A stretch of DNA of 64,000 nt, taken from contig NZ_JQED01000007.1 in NCBI RefSeq assembly GCF_000764225.1, positions 62,001-126,000 on the forward strand, written 5' to 3'. Positions within the stretch are counted from its first letter, which is position 1; every line of letters starts with the position of its first letter. The translations under genes were made by a program, and so were the position numbers. The notes under the pieces are model-generated. The model saw only the letters and a list, made by a program, of their open reading frames with translations. It was not told the origin of the DNA and made no database searches. Shown here one piece after another: positions 28,300 to 36,852 of this stretch. The stretch is from Colwellia psychrerythraea. Lineage in GTDB: Bacteria > Pseudomonadota > Gammaproteobacteria > Enterobacterales > Alteromonadaceae.

Positions 28300-28605
28300 A
28301 AGGGCTTTAAAAGCTGATTTCACCTTTTGGTATTCGCTTTAATAGAGCGTTTAATATCATTAAGGAGGTAAGGCTTTTGCTTAGGGCAATTGAGTACCTA
28401 ATAAAAGCTTAAGCCTTACACATAGTGTTATTGATTTTGACAAGTACGCTAGATGGATGTAGCTTATTAGAGAGTGTAGTTGACTCTTCTTCTACACACT
28501 CTCTTAATCAATGTATTGATGCTCAGCCTTTGAATTCTCGCTAAGTAAAAAAATAATTGAATTGATTGATATTATATTGATTACTATAAGGTTTACTTTA
28601 TTCTT
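28300..28605 (+). other. 306-bp intergenic region with a hairpin
   Basis: No gene seen. A 9-bp perfect stem AGAGAGTGT (28469-28477) / ACACTCTCT (28496-28504) lies in its second half; there is no T run after it, so it is not a standard terminator. The promoter of the next gene should lie at ~28540-28600 (AT-rich). Confidence 0.45.
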
Positions 28606-29883
28606 ATGAGTAGTTCCCAAAATAAAGTACTAAGTATTTTTGCGTTGTTCTTTATTTTAATGGCCATCATTTCATTAATCGCAATTCAAAAGCTAGAATA
28701 TTCAGCTTCAAGAGCGCTTGCCTCAAGAACTGCTGAAGTTCTTGCTTCAGCTATCAATCAAGCAAGAGTTTCTTATAGTCTTAATGCTGCAGCCAAAATA
28801 AGACTGCACCCCGAGATTTATGTACAAGCTAATTACCGTGACCATGATTTAGCCATTCCGAACCCTGCTACTTTTGCTATTGAATTAGGTCAGTCGATTT
28901 CGAGGCCAGAAGAAGGTTTTATTCTCAGTACCTACAGTAAATACCCTTTTAAAGGTCGAAAAAATTCAGCAGGTCCACAAGATAATTTTCAGCAAGATGC
29001 ACTTGAAAAATTAACAAAGAAAGATAATGTCTTTGAGCGAGTCGAAACGCTTAATGGACTTCCGGTCTTACGTCGTGCTGAAGCTATCTTTATGAAGGAA
29101 AGTTGCATAGGTTGTCATAATAGCCATTCATCTAGCCCGAGAACGGATTGGAGAGTAGGGGATGTACGCGGTGCGCTTGATATTACAATTCCATTAACCG
29201 CTGATACTGATGATGTCGCCATGACTGTTGGTTACGCTTATGTGATGTTTACCTCTTTTTCTGTAATCGGTTTATTTTGTATGTTTTTTACCTTAAAGCG
29301 ATCAAATAATCTCACTAAAGAACTTGAGTTAAAAGTTGAAGAAAGAACTATGCTGCTAAACGAATTAGCCTATACCGATGCGTTAACAAAAATAGCTAAC
29401 CGGCGCTATTTTGATGAGGTTAGTAAGGCAATGATAAATGATACAAATGTGACATTGCCTATTGCATTGATTTTATATGATTTAGACCATTTTAAGGCAA
29501 TTAACGATTGTTTTGGTCATGATATTGGTGATGAGTGTTTAGTGGCGGTTGTTAATGCCGTTTCAAAGGCATTAAGAAAAAAAAGTGACTTTCACGCGCG
29601 TATTGGTGGAGATGAATTTGCGATTATTTTGAAAAATGTCTCTAATGATGAATTAGAAGAAATAATACTACGAATTCTCGACAACATCCGATTGGTCAAC
29701 ATACCCAACGAACCAACCCTTTCGTTAACATGCAGTATAGGCTCAAGCTTTATCACCCAATTTAGTGAAGGAATAACGATAAATCAAGTATTAAAAGTGG
29801 CTGACCAAGCGTTATATCTGGCTAAAAGTCAGGGACGAGATCAATGGGTGAATAAAGAGTTTAGTAGTCGCTCCCTAGGTTAA
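28606..29883 (+). CDS. Diguanylate cyclase with Tll0287-like c-type heme sensor domain
   Basis: A 425-residue protein with a membrane segment at ~8-28, a periplasmic Tll0287-like (DUF3365) domain (~35-200) with one heme c site CIGCH (Cys167, Cys170, His171), a second membrane segment (~208-230), a short coiled coil and a GGDEF domain (~255-415). GGDEF is intact at 334-338 (RIGGDEFAII). The product-inhibition site reads KKSD at the RxxD position, so feedback may be weak. Inferred role: a redox, NO or oxygen cue at the periplasmic heme sets cyclic-di-GMP output. Confidence 0.87.
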   Translation: MSSSQNKVLSIFALFFILMAIISLIAIQKLEYSASRALASRTAEVLASAINQARVSYSLNAAAKIRLHPEIYVQANYRDHDLAIPNPATFAIELGQSISRPEEGFILSTYSKYPFKGRKNSAGPQDNFQQDALEKLTKKDNVFERVETLNGLPVLRRAEAIFMKESCIGCHNSHSSSPRTDWRVGDVRGALDITIPLTADTDDVAMTVGYAYVMFTSFSVIGLFCMFFTLKRSNNLTKELELKVEERTMLLNELAYTDALTKIANRRYFDEVSKAMINDTNVTLPIALILYDLDHFKAINDCFGHDIGDECLVAVVNAVSKALRKKSDFHARIGGDEFAIILKNVSNDELEEIILRILDNIRLVNIPNEPTLSLTCSIGSSFITQFSEGITINQVLKVADQALYLAKSQGRDQWVNKEFSSRSLG

Positions 29884-29987
29884 TCCTCTTTGTTTGTCAT
29901 TTTTCTTTCATTGTTAAGTCATTATTCTGCCATACAGATTGCCTAATCTTGTTTCATTTTAGTAATGTAACAAAATTGAGGCACTAA

Positions 29988-31853
29988 ATGTTTAACAATA
30001 ATAACTATAAAGTCGGTGCGCTAGCACTGGCATTATCTATGGCATTAACCGCTTGTGTTAGTGACGGTGATGATGGCAAACAAGGTTTGAAGGGGGAGCA
30101 AGGAATGCCGGGTGTTGCAGGCGTTGAAGGTAATGACGGTAAAAATTTACCTCGCGCTCTAAATGTTGAAGTTGTTGGTCGTTTCGCTACGGGTATTTAC
30201 GGTAAAAGTGCCGCAGAAATAGTACAGTTTCATAAAAGCTCAAACTCTGCCTTTGCTATTAATGGCGCTGCCAATCAAATAGAAGTGATTAACTTAACTA
30301 ATCTTGCAATAACTGAAGTTGCTAACCCCATTGCAGATGAAAGTTTGACCTCAAGTGCTTTTACCTTTCCCTTAAGTGTGTCAGTAATCAATGGTGAGGG
30401 CATCGAAAAAACCATGCCGTTGGGCGCAGTTAACTCCATTGCGATTAAACAAGACTTATTAGCCATTGCTGTTGAGGGTCAAGTGAAACAGGCAAACGGT
30501 GCAATTTTGTTTTATAGCCTGAATGAACTGGGAGAAGGGACTTTTATTAAAGCGGTAGAAGTGGGCGCTTTACCTGATATGGTGACTTTTACTCCTGACG
30601 GCAGTAAAGCATTAGTCGCTAATGAAGGTGAGCCAAATGCCGATTACACTAATGATCCTGAAGGTTCTATCTCCGTTATTTCTATTGTTGATTCCTTCCC
30701 CAATAATGTTGCTAAAGCAATTAATTTGAGTACTGACATCGTTTTTAGTGATGATAATTTAGTGCCTGATGATTTTAATACTGATGCAAAGCGTTTGGCT
30801 ATTTTGTCTAAAGCAGGCGTTAAGTTTGCCGGACCTGCGGGTAATACCGTCGCGAAAGACTTGGAGCCGGAATATATTACCACCTCAAGTAATAGCAAAA
30901 TGGCCTATGTGTCCCTGCAAGAAAATAATGCCATGGGTATTATTAACCTTGAAGAGTTAACCATTGAAGTGAAAGCACTTGGTTATAAAGATTGGGGTAA
31001 ACACCAACTAGATTTTAGTAACAAAGATGAAGTGCCAGAGTTTAAAAGTATTCAAGGGCTTTATGGTATGTATCAGCCTGATACAATTGCATCATACACT
31101 TGGAATGACTCAACATTTATTGTGTCTGCTAATGAAGGTGATGCAAGAGACTATGACGGTTTTTCTGAAGAGGTTCGCGTTAAAGATATTATTGATGCTG
31201 ATGAGTTAAATCAGACACTCTCCACGGAATTACAAAGTCAGTATGATGAGTCAGGCGGAAAAAACTACCTAGGACGCTTGAAAGTTACCACGGCTTTAGG
31301 AGATGAGGATAAAGATGGTGAGTTTGAGAAGTTATTTTCCTATGGTGCTCGTTCATTTTCCATCTGGGATAAAAACGCAAACTTAGTTTATGATTCTGGT
31401 GATGATTTTGGCAAAATTTCTTCCGCCATTTTAGGTAATAATTTCAATGCAGCGCATACTAAAAATAAAGGTGATAATCGCTCCGATGATAAAGGGGGAG
31501 AGCCTGAAGCCATTGATATTGGTGAAATAGCGGGAAGAACATACGCTTTTATTGCCCAAGAACGAGCGGGAGATTTATTTGTTTATGACGTGACTAACCC
31601 ATTTAATACCGCTTTTGTAACACATTATAATAATCGTGATTTCACCGTTGATTATGAAATGGATGATGATTTAGCAGACCCATGTGATCCTAATGAAGGC
31701 ATGGACTGTACTCATGTTAATGAGGCCGGCGATTTAGGTCCAGAAAGTATTAAGTTTATATCGGCTGCTGATAGTCCAACGAGTAAGCCATTACTGATTG
31801 TTGGTAATGAGGTATCGGGAACGGTTACGGTTTATCAAGTAACAGAGCTGTAA
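29988..31853 (+). CDS. Choice-of-anchor I family lipoprotein with collagen-like triplets
   Basis: A 621-residue lipoprotein; lipobox LTAC gives the lipidated Cys at ~23. Directly after it, residues ~30-53 form eight consecutive Gly-X-Y triplets (GKQ GLK GEQ GMP GVA GVE GND GKN), which is unusual in bacteria. The rest (~60-620) is a beta-propeller-like domain of the choice-of-anchor I family, with Asp-rich segments (TPDGSKALVANEGEPN, SANEGDARDYDG, DKDGEFEKLFSYGARSFSIWD) found in alkaline-phosphatase-annotated surface proteins. No catalytic site is assigned. It is monocistronic, with a terminator behind it. Confidence 0.82.
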   Translation: MFNNNNYKVGALALALSMALTACVSDGDDGKQGLKGEQGMPGVAGVEGNDGKNLPRALNVEVVGRFATGIYGKSAAEIVQFHKSSNSAFAINGAANQIEVINLTNLAITEVANPIADESLTSSAFTFPLSVSVINGEGIEKTMPLGAVNSIAIKQDLLAIAVEGQVKQANGAILFYSLNELGEGTFIKAVEVGALPDMVTFTPDGSKALVANEGEPNADYTNDPEGSISVISIVDSFPNNVAKAINLSTDIVFSDDNLVPDDFNTDAKRLAILSKAGVKFAGPAGNTVAKDLEPEYITTSSNSKMAYVSLQENNAMGIINLEELTIEVKALGYKDWGKHQLDFSNKDEVPEFKSIQGLYGMYQPDTIASYTWNDSTFIVSANEGDARDYDGFSEEVRVKDIIDADELNQTLSTELQSQYDESGGKNYLGRLKVTTALGDEDKDGEFEKLFSYGARSFSIWDKNANLVYDSGDDFGKISSAILGNNFNAAHTKNKGDNRSDDKGGEPEAIDIGEIAGRTYAFIAQERAGDLFVYDVTNPFNTAFVTHYNNRDFTVDYEMDDDLADPCDPNEGMDCTHVNEAGDLGPESIKFISAADSPTSKPLLIVGNEVSGTVTVYQVTEL

Positions 31854-31891
31854 GTAAAGCCCCTGGCGAGTCATTCAAAATATTATTAAGG

Positions 31892-31918
31892 AAAAAGCCT
31901 GCTAGATGCAGGCTTTTT
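31892..31918 (+). terminator. Terminator after the choice-of-anchor lipoprotein gene
   Basis: AAAAAGCCTGC and GCAGGCTTTTT flank a 5-nt loop. Confidence 0.9.
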
Positions 31919-32250
31919 ACTCTGTGCTTTAATACATTAATAGCAGGGTTATTATTATGCTTCATAAAGTATCCTGACCTCATCTTTAATTTGCAACATA
32001 GAGGTGCTATTGCTTCATAATAAATGGCTAATTATTTCCCTACGGGTAAGAATATTTTATAAAACCACTCCACTACCTTTAACTTATTGAATTATATCTT
32101 TTAATTTTCACTGTATTCAAAAGCGTTCTTGGTGGCTTTACTGGTCTGCATTATGCAAGAGACTAATAAGTAAAGTAATTCATCAACATTTAGTCCACAT
32201 AACTTTGATAAACATTTAAGTGACCTTTGAGGTTGACTGCAGGAGACATA
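31919..32250 (+). other. 332-bp intergenic region
   Basis: AT-rich with no coding frame, repeat or strong promoter recognised. The ribosome binding site of the following antiporter gene (CAGGAGA) closes it. Confidence 0.4.
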
Positions 32251-33849
32251 ATGGATTCTATTCTCGTCATCATCGCACTATCGCTGGCTATCGCTAGTAT
32301 TATAAATATTGTATTAACCAAATTTTCTATTTCACACATTATTGGCTACATCATTACTGGCACAATAGTGAGCACTCTTTTTGACTTTAATGGCAGTGAA
32401 AAGCTCGATTCTCTTGAGCTTATTGGTGAGTTTGGCATTGTGTTTCTGATGTTTACTATAGGTTTAGAAATGTCTTTTTCTAAATTAGATAAAATGAAAA
32501 AACTGATATTTTATAATGGCTTTATACAAATGGCCTTCAGTGCTTTAGTTATTTTTATCATGTCTTTTTATGGTTTTTCTCTTGATTTAGTCTCATCCAT
32601 AGTTATTGCGCTGTCATTCAGTTTGTCATCGACGGCCATCGTATTACCCTATCTTAAAAAATCTAAAGATATTGTTACCCCTTATGGTGAAAGAGCAGTT
32701 GCTATTTTAGTCTTTCAAGATCTAGCGGTTATTCCTATTTTATTGTTGATGAGCTTTCTTTCAAATACAGAATTATCGCTGACCGATGTCTTATTAAAAA
32801 CATTTTTATATGCCAGTGGCATTATTATTTTCATGTTCACTGTCGGTAAAAAAGTCATCGCTTGGTTACTGCATTTCTCGTCTAAAGCACGTATGGAGGA
32901 ATTGTTTTTAAGTTCTGTCTTTACCATCGTTTTAGGCACGTCATTATTTGCCCATGAAATGGGCTTTACCTATTCATTAGGCGCATTCATTGCAGGTATG
33001 ATTATTGCTGAAACTAAGTTTCACATTAAGGTAGAGTCTGATATATCGTCTTATAAGGATTTACTCTTAGGTGCTTTTTTCTTTTCAATAGGAACCAAAA
33101 TAAATATCGAGTATTTTATCAATCACCTACATTGGGTGCTGGGAATTTTAGTCTTGGTGATGATGATAAAAGCACTCATCATTTATATGTTGATGAAAAA
33201 TCAGTCGAATAAAAGTGACTCAATAAAATCTGCAGTTGCTTTATGCCAAGTAGGAGAGTTTTCTTTTGCTATTTTTGCACTGGCAATGAATCAAGACATT
33301 ATGGCAGATGAATTAGGCAGTTTCCTGATCTTGATTACTGTATTATCCATGATTTTAACGCCTTTCATGGTCAATAATATTTATAAAATAGCATCACTCT
33401 TTGTTGTTGAATTCTTCGAAGCAGACAATATTGCTACCGTAAAAACAAGCAATCATACTATAGTGTGTGGCTTTGCTATTTTGGGAAGAATAGTCGCTAA
33501 AGAGTTATCAAAACGAGAAGTTAAATTTTTAATTATTTCTGATAATTTACAGCATGTATTACTCGCTAGAAAACGAGGTTATGATGCCTACTTTGGCCAT
33601 TTAGATAAACTTCCAGTATTAGAATCACTCAAAGTAGAACAAACTAGTAGTATTATTATTACTGTTAATACATTAAAAAATAAGCAAATAATTTGTGAGT
33701 CTGTCTTGGATTATTATCCTGATGCCAACTTGGTAGTAAAAGTGAATACGCTTGAAGAAAAAGCAGCGCTAAAAGATTTAAATATTAAATATTTTGTACA
33801 TGCCCAGCAAGAAACGGCTGACCTTTTGGTTAAGCAGAGTCTGTATTGA
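32251..33849 (+). CDS. Kef-type CPA2 cation:proton antiporter with RCK/TrkA-N domain
   Basis: The start is ATG at 32251, with AGGAG 7 nt upstream; an in-frame TTG 24 bp earlier is rejected. The 532-residue product has ~12 membrane helices (~1-380), including the FQDLAVIP segment with the ion-site Asp, SLSSTAIVLP and GAFIAGMIIAE. A cytoplasmic NAD-binding Rossmann domain follows (HTIVCGFAILGRIVAKEL, ~410-530). The family exchanges K+ or Na+ for H+ across the inner membrane. The C-terminal TrkA-C part is absent. No kefF/kefG-type partner gene is adjacent. Confidence 0.9.
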   Translation: MDSILVIIALSLAIASIINIVLTKFSISHIIGYIITGTIVSTLFDFNGSEKLDSLELIGEFGIVFLMFTIGLEMSFSKLDKMKKLIFYNGFIQMAFSALVIFIMSFYGFSLDLVSSIVIALSFSLSSTAIVLPYLKKSKDIVTPYGERAVAILVFQDLAVIPILLLMSFLSNTELSLTDVLLKTFLYASGIIIFMFTVGKKVIAWLLHFSSKARMEELFLSSVFTIVLGTSLFAHEMGFTYSLGAFIAGMIIAETKFHIKVESDISSYKDLLLGAFFFSIGTKINIEYFINHLHWVLGILVLVMMIKALIIYMLMKNQSNKSDSIKSAVALCQVGEFSFAIFALAMNQDIMADELGSFLILITVLSMILTPFMVNNIYKIASLFVVEFFEADNIATVKTSNHTIVCGFAILGRIVAKELSKREVKFLIISDNLQHVLLARKRGYDAYFGHLDKLPVLESLKVEQTSSIIITVNTLKNKQIICESVLDYYPDANLVVKVNTLEEKAALKDLNIKYFVHAQQETADLLVKQSLY

Positions 33850-34097
33850 ATCTGATGTTTGTTGTGTTGAGAGACATAATCTCATTAATATCTTTTAAGG
33901 AAGGTCTGAGGTGATATTAAAGATTAATTTTTACTTTGCTAGTTGGATATCTATTGAGCGAAAGAATACGAGTGAAATTTAATCTAGGGTTAAATAAATT
34001 AGCTGGGGGTGTAATCAAAACATCATAAGAAACAATACGATAATTTGTTTTATCTATGTTACCATTCTGTTAAACATTAATGTTATCAAGGGATAAG

Positions 34098-35072
34098 ATG
34101 AATCAAAAAACACTAATGCTAGCAATGTCAGTTAGCCTAATATTTAGCGGTTGCGCAACAGTTGAGAAAAAGGAGATCCACACAACCCCTGTTCAAGTAC
34201 CCGCTGTAAGTAAAACAATCATAGCAACTGCCGATCAAACTAAATATCTAAAAAGAAAAGTTGCCATTGGTCGTTTTACCAATGAAACAACTTACGGGCA
34301 GAGTTTTTTTATTGATAGCGATAACAATCGTATTGGTAAGCAAGCAATGGATATTCTTTCATCTAAATTATTTGAAACAGGTAAGTTCATCATGCTTGAG
34401 CGTGCGGACTTAAGTAAAATTGAAAAAGAACTTACAATGTCTGGTAGTTCAGCACTAAAAAATTCCGCTGATTTTATAATTGTTGGTTCAATTACGGAGT
34501 TTGGTCGTAAAGAAGTTAGCGATGTAGGGGTTTTCTCGCGCGTTAAGCGTCAAGAAGCCAATGCTACTGTGAACATTCGCATTATTGATGTATCTACAGG
34601 TCAAATAATCTACTCTGAGAAGGGTAAAGGTATTGCTTATTCGGAAGCTGGTACTGTTCTCGGTGTGGGTGATAAAGCGGCTTACGATAGTTCGTTAAAT
34701 GACAAAGTAATAGATGTTGCTATTACAGATTTAGCCTCAAATATTGTTGAAAATATGCTAGGTAAAGCATGGCGATCTTATGTACTTTCCTATGATGATG
34801 GTAGTTTGATAATCTCTGGTGGTAAGTCTCAAAATATTAAACCTGGGGCAACCTTTGCAGTCGTTAAGTCAGGCAAAAAAGTTAAAAACCCACAAACAGG
34901 TATGTTTATCACCTTACCTGGCAAAACGATTGCCAAAGTTAAAGTGACTAGCTCATTTGGTGAGACACCAGAATCAGAAGTTTCTTTTAGTCAGATAATT
35001 GAAGGTAACTTGGATTCTTATATCAAAGAAAATGACTATAAAGATTTGTTTATTAAAGAAATTATTAAATAA
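34098..35072 (+). CDS. CsgG/HfaB-family outer-membrane-associated lipoprotein
   Basis: The start is ATG at 34098 (AGGGA 7-11 nt upstream). The 324-residue lipoprotein has lipobox FSGC (Cys ~19). Residues ~50-225 match the CsgG core: KVAIGRFTNETTYG, ILSSKLFETGKFIMLERADLSKIEKE, ADFIIVGSITEFGRKE, and the NIRIIDVSTGQIIYSEKGKG strand. CsgG proper is the curli secretion pore; relatives in other clusters act in flagellar or cell-surface assembly. No curli subunit genes are nearby. It is the first gene of a four-lipoprotein operon. Confidence 0.87.
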   Translation: MNQKTLMLAMSVSLIFSGCATVEKKEIHTTPVQVPAVSKTIIATADQTKYLKRKVAIGRFTNETTYGQSFFIDSDNNRIGKQAMDILSSKLFETGKFIMLERADLSKIEKELTMSGSSALKNSADFIIVGSITEFGRKEVSDVGVFSRVKRQEANATVNIRIIDVSTGQIIYSEKGKGIAYSEAGTVLGVGDKAAYDSSLNDKVIDVAITDLASNIVENMLGKAWRSYVLSYDDGSLIISGGKSQNIKPGATFAVVKSGKKVKNPQTGMFITLPGKTIAKVKVTSSFGETPESEVSFSQIIEGNLDSYIKENDYKDLFIKEIIK

Positions 35073-35090
35073 CAATATAAGGACATTACA

Positions 35091-35408
35091 ATGGATATCA
35101 TTCGGACATTATTAATAATCTCACTGTTGGCTATTACTTCAGCTTGCAGTAGCTACAATACCTATAGTTCAGGTCAAATGGCGGCTGAACCAGTATCCTA
35201 CCTTTATTTCTCAGGAAATATTACAGGTGCTGAAGTTTCTATTGATGATGCCCCATCATTTATGGTGACCAAAGCAGGCGCAAAACAACAATATAAAGTA
35301 ACGCCAGGTAAACATACGATTGTAGTGACTAAACAAGGCCAGGTAGTTGTTCAGCGTAACGTTTTACTCGGCGATGGTCATGAGAAAGAAATAAATATCC
35401 CTCAATAA
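35091..35408 (+). CDS. Small PEGA-like lipoprotein
   Basis: A 105-residue lipoprotein; lipobox TSAC places Cys at ~19. Residues ~35-105 look like one PEGA-type beta domain (AEVSIDD..., YKVTPGKHTIVVTKQGQVVVQRNV). It lies 18 bp after the CsgG-like gene with a ribosome binding site AAGGACA, so it is co-transcribed. I do not know a named family for the whole protein. It is the member that sets this operon apart from the common three-gene CsgG/DUF4810/GNA1162 arrangement. Confidence 0.75.
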   Translation: MDIIRTLLIISLLAITSACSSYNTYSSGQMAAEPVSYLYFSGNITGAEVSIDDAPSFMVTKAGAKQQYKVTPGKHTIVVTKQGQVVVQRNVLLGDGHEKEINIPQ

Positions 35409-35448
35409 AAATACTCATAACAAGAATTAAAATCATCATAGGATCAAC

Positions 35449-35799
35449 ATGAAATTAGTATTAACACTTTTAATATTTACCGCTTTTCTTAGTGGCTGTA
35501 AATCAACACCACCTTTGTATATGTATGAAAATTACTCTGAAAGCTTTTATGCCTTGAAAAAAGAAAGTGGTCATGAAAGTGATGCCCAATGGCAGAGTTC
35601 ACTAGAAAGCATTGTTAAGAAATCAAATGCTAAAGCGGTAAGAGTTCCACCAGGAATTTATGCAAACCTTGGTTATATTCATTTAAAATCAAGTAATTAC
35701 TCAAAAGCTATTGAGTTTTTTGAACAAGAAAAAAGCATTTACCCTGAATCAAGCCGATTTATGGAAAACTTAATCAAAAAAGCAAAAGTGAAAGGGTAA
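35449..35799 (+). CDS. DUF4810 family lipoprotein
   Basis: A 116-residue lipoprotein with lipobox LSGC (Cys ~17). The mature part starts with PPLYMYENYSESFYALKKE, typical of DUF4810, and ends with a TPR-like helix pair (IYANLGYIHLKSSNYSKAIEFFEQE). It is co-transcribed, 40 bp after the PEGA-like gene and 4 bp before the GNA1162-family gene. Family function is unproven; it regularly accompanies CsgG-like and GNA1162 proteins. Confidence 0.85.
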   Translation: MKLVLTLLIFTAFLSGCKSTPPLYMYENYSESFYALKKESGHESDAQWQSSLESIVKKSNAKAVRVPPGIYANLGYIHLKSSNYSKAIEFFEQEKSIYPESSRFMENLIKKAKVKG

Positions 35800-35803
35800 T
35801 AAA

Positions 35804-36520
35804 ATGAATTACGTTGAAAAAATAAAAACTTCATTACTAACCCTATCTATTTTATTTCTTAGTGGCTGTGTAACACCAACTTACATAACAAAGGGGGAAG
35901 AGTTTCCTAAAATGTATGAAGAAAAACCACGCTCACTGCTTGTTATGCCACCAATAAATTTAAGTACTGATGCTGAAGCAAAAGATTATTATTCAACCAC
36001 TGTTGAGATGCCAATTGCTTTACATGGTTATTATACCTTCCCTTACCAACTTACTGCTGATGTATTAAGACAACAAGGTATTTATGATAGTGAACTAGTT
36101 TATGATGTACCGCTAAATAAGTTTCATGAATACTTTGGTGCTGACGCAGTGCTTTTTACAAAAATTGTTAGTTGGGATACATCATATACTGTTGTTGCCT
36201 CAACACTAACGGTTTCTATTAATGCAGAAATAAAATCAACCAAAACTTCTGAAGTATTATGGCAATACAACGGCACGGTTGTTGTGGATTTAGCTGTAAA
36301 TGGCGGTGGCGGAATAGCTGGCCTTCTTGTTAGCGCAATCGCAACAGCAATTAATACCGCAGCAGCGGATTATACTACTTATGCAAAACAAGCAAATGGT
36401 AGATTTATTGGTAGTATGCCAGTTGGGCCATATCATCCAATGTACATGAAAGATCAACAAGTTAAATTGTTGAAACAAAGCAAGGTATCTGATCTAGATA
36501 AAACAGCAACTACTGAATAG
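35804..36520 (+). CDS. GNA1162/DUF799 family lipoprotein
   Basis: A 238-residue lipoprotein with lipobox LSGC (Cys ~22). The mature part, SLLVMPPINLSTDAEAKDYYSTT, followed by YYTFPYQLTADVLRQQGIYD and GADAVLFTKIVSWDTSY, matches the DUF799 family, to which the neisserial antigen GNA1162 belongs. The fold is related to the TolB N-domain/CsgG group. It is the last gene of the lipoprotein operon, followed by a hairpin. Confidence 0.87.
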   Translation: MNYVEKIKTSLLTLSILFLSGCVTPTYITKGEEFPKMYEEKPRSLLVMPPINLSTDAEAKDYYSTTVEMPIALHGYYTFPYQLTADVLRQQGIYDSELVYDVPLNKFHEYFGADAVLFTKIVSWDTSYTVVASTLTVSINAEIKSTKTSEVLWQYNGTVVVDLAVNGGGGIAGLLVSAIATAINTAAADYTTYAKQANGRFIGSMPVGPYHPMYMKDQQVKLLKQSKVSDLDKTATTE

Positions 36521-36534
36521 ATTATAATACTATC

Positions 36535-36565
36535 AGTGGACTTGTCGTAGTTCGATAAGTCCACT
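36535..36565 (+). terminator. Hairpin ending the lipoprotein operon
   Basis: A perfect 9-bp stem AGTGGACTT/AAGTCCACT with a 13-nt loop, 14 bp after the stop. The following T content is low, so termination is likely but not certain. The rest of the gap up to 36852 is AT-rich with no gene. Confidence 0.6.
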
Positions 36566-36852
36566 CTACTTCATTAACTTTGCATATATCTTCTGATTAA
36601 TCACAATTCAAAATAAAAGTTAATAACACAAAATTAAGCTAAACATCATTTTATATTTTTACTCCTAATTTCAGTAATGTGAAGACAACCTTTTTCATTT
36701 GATGAATATATCAAATTCTCCGTATACAATTTACTGAATAAAAAAAGCTATTGATAGACTATATAAAGCAGGGTTGCCATAATCTTAATCACTACATTTA
36801 AAGCAATTAATTAAATACTTTTAGTAAACTTCGAACAGAGCCTAACAATCTT

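Noticed and set aside
28921..28960. A second heme-binding CxxCH in the heme-GGDEF protein
   Set aside because: Only one CxxCH (residues 167-171) exists; other His residues do not form the motif.
29921..29948. Possible Pho box before the choice-of-anchor lipoprotein (CTGCCATACAGATTGCC)
   Set aside because: Too many mismatches to the PhoB repeat CTGTCAT; not supported.
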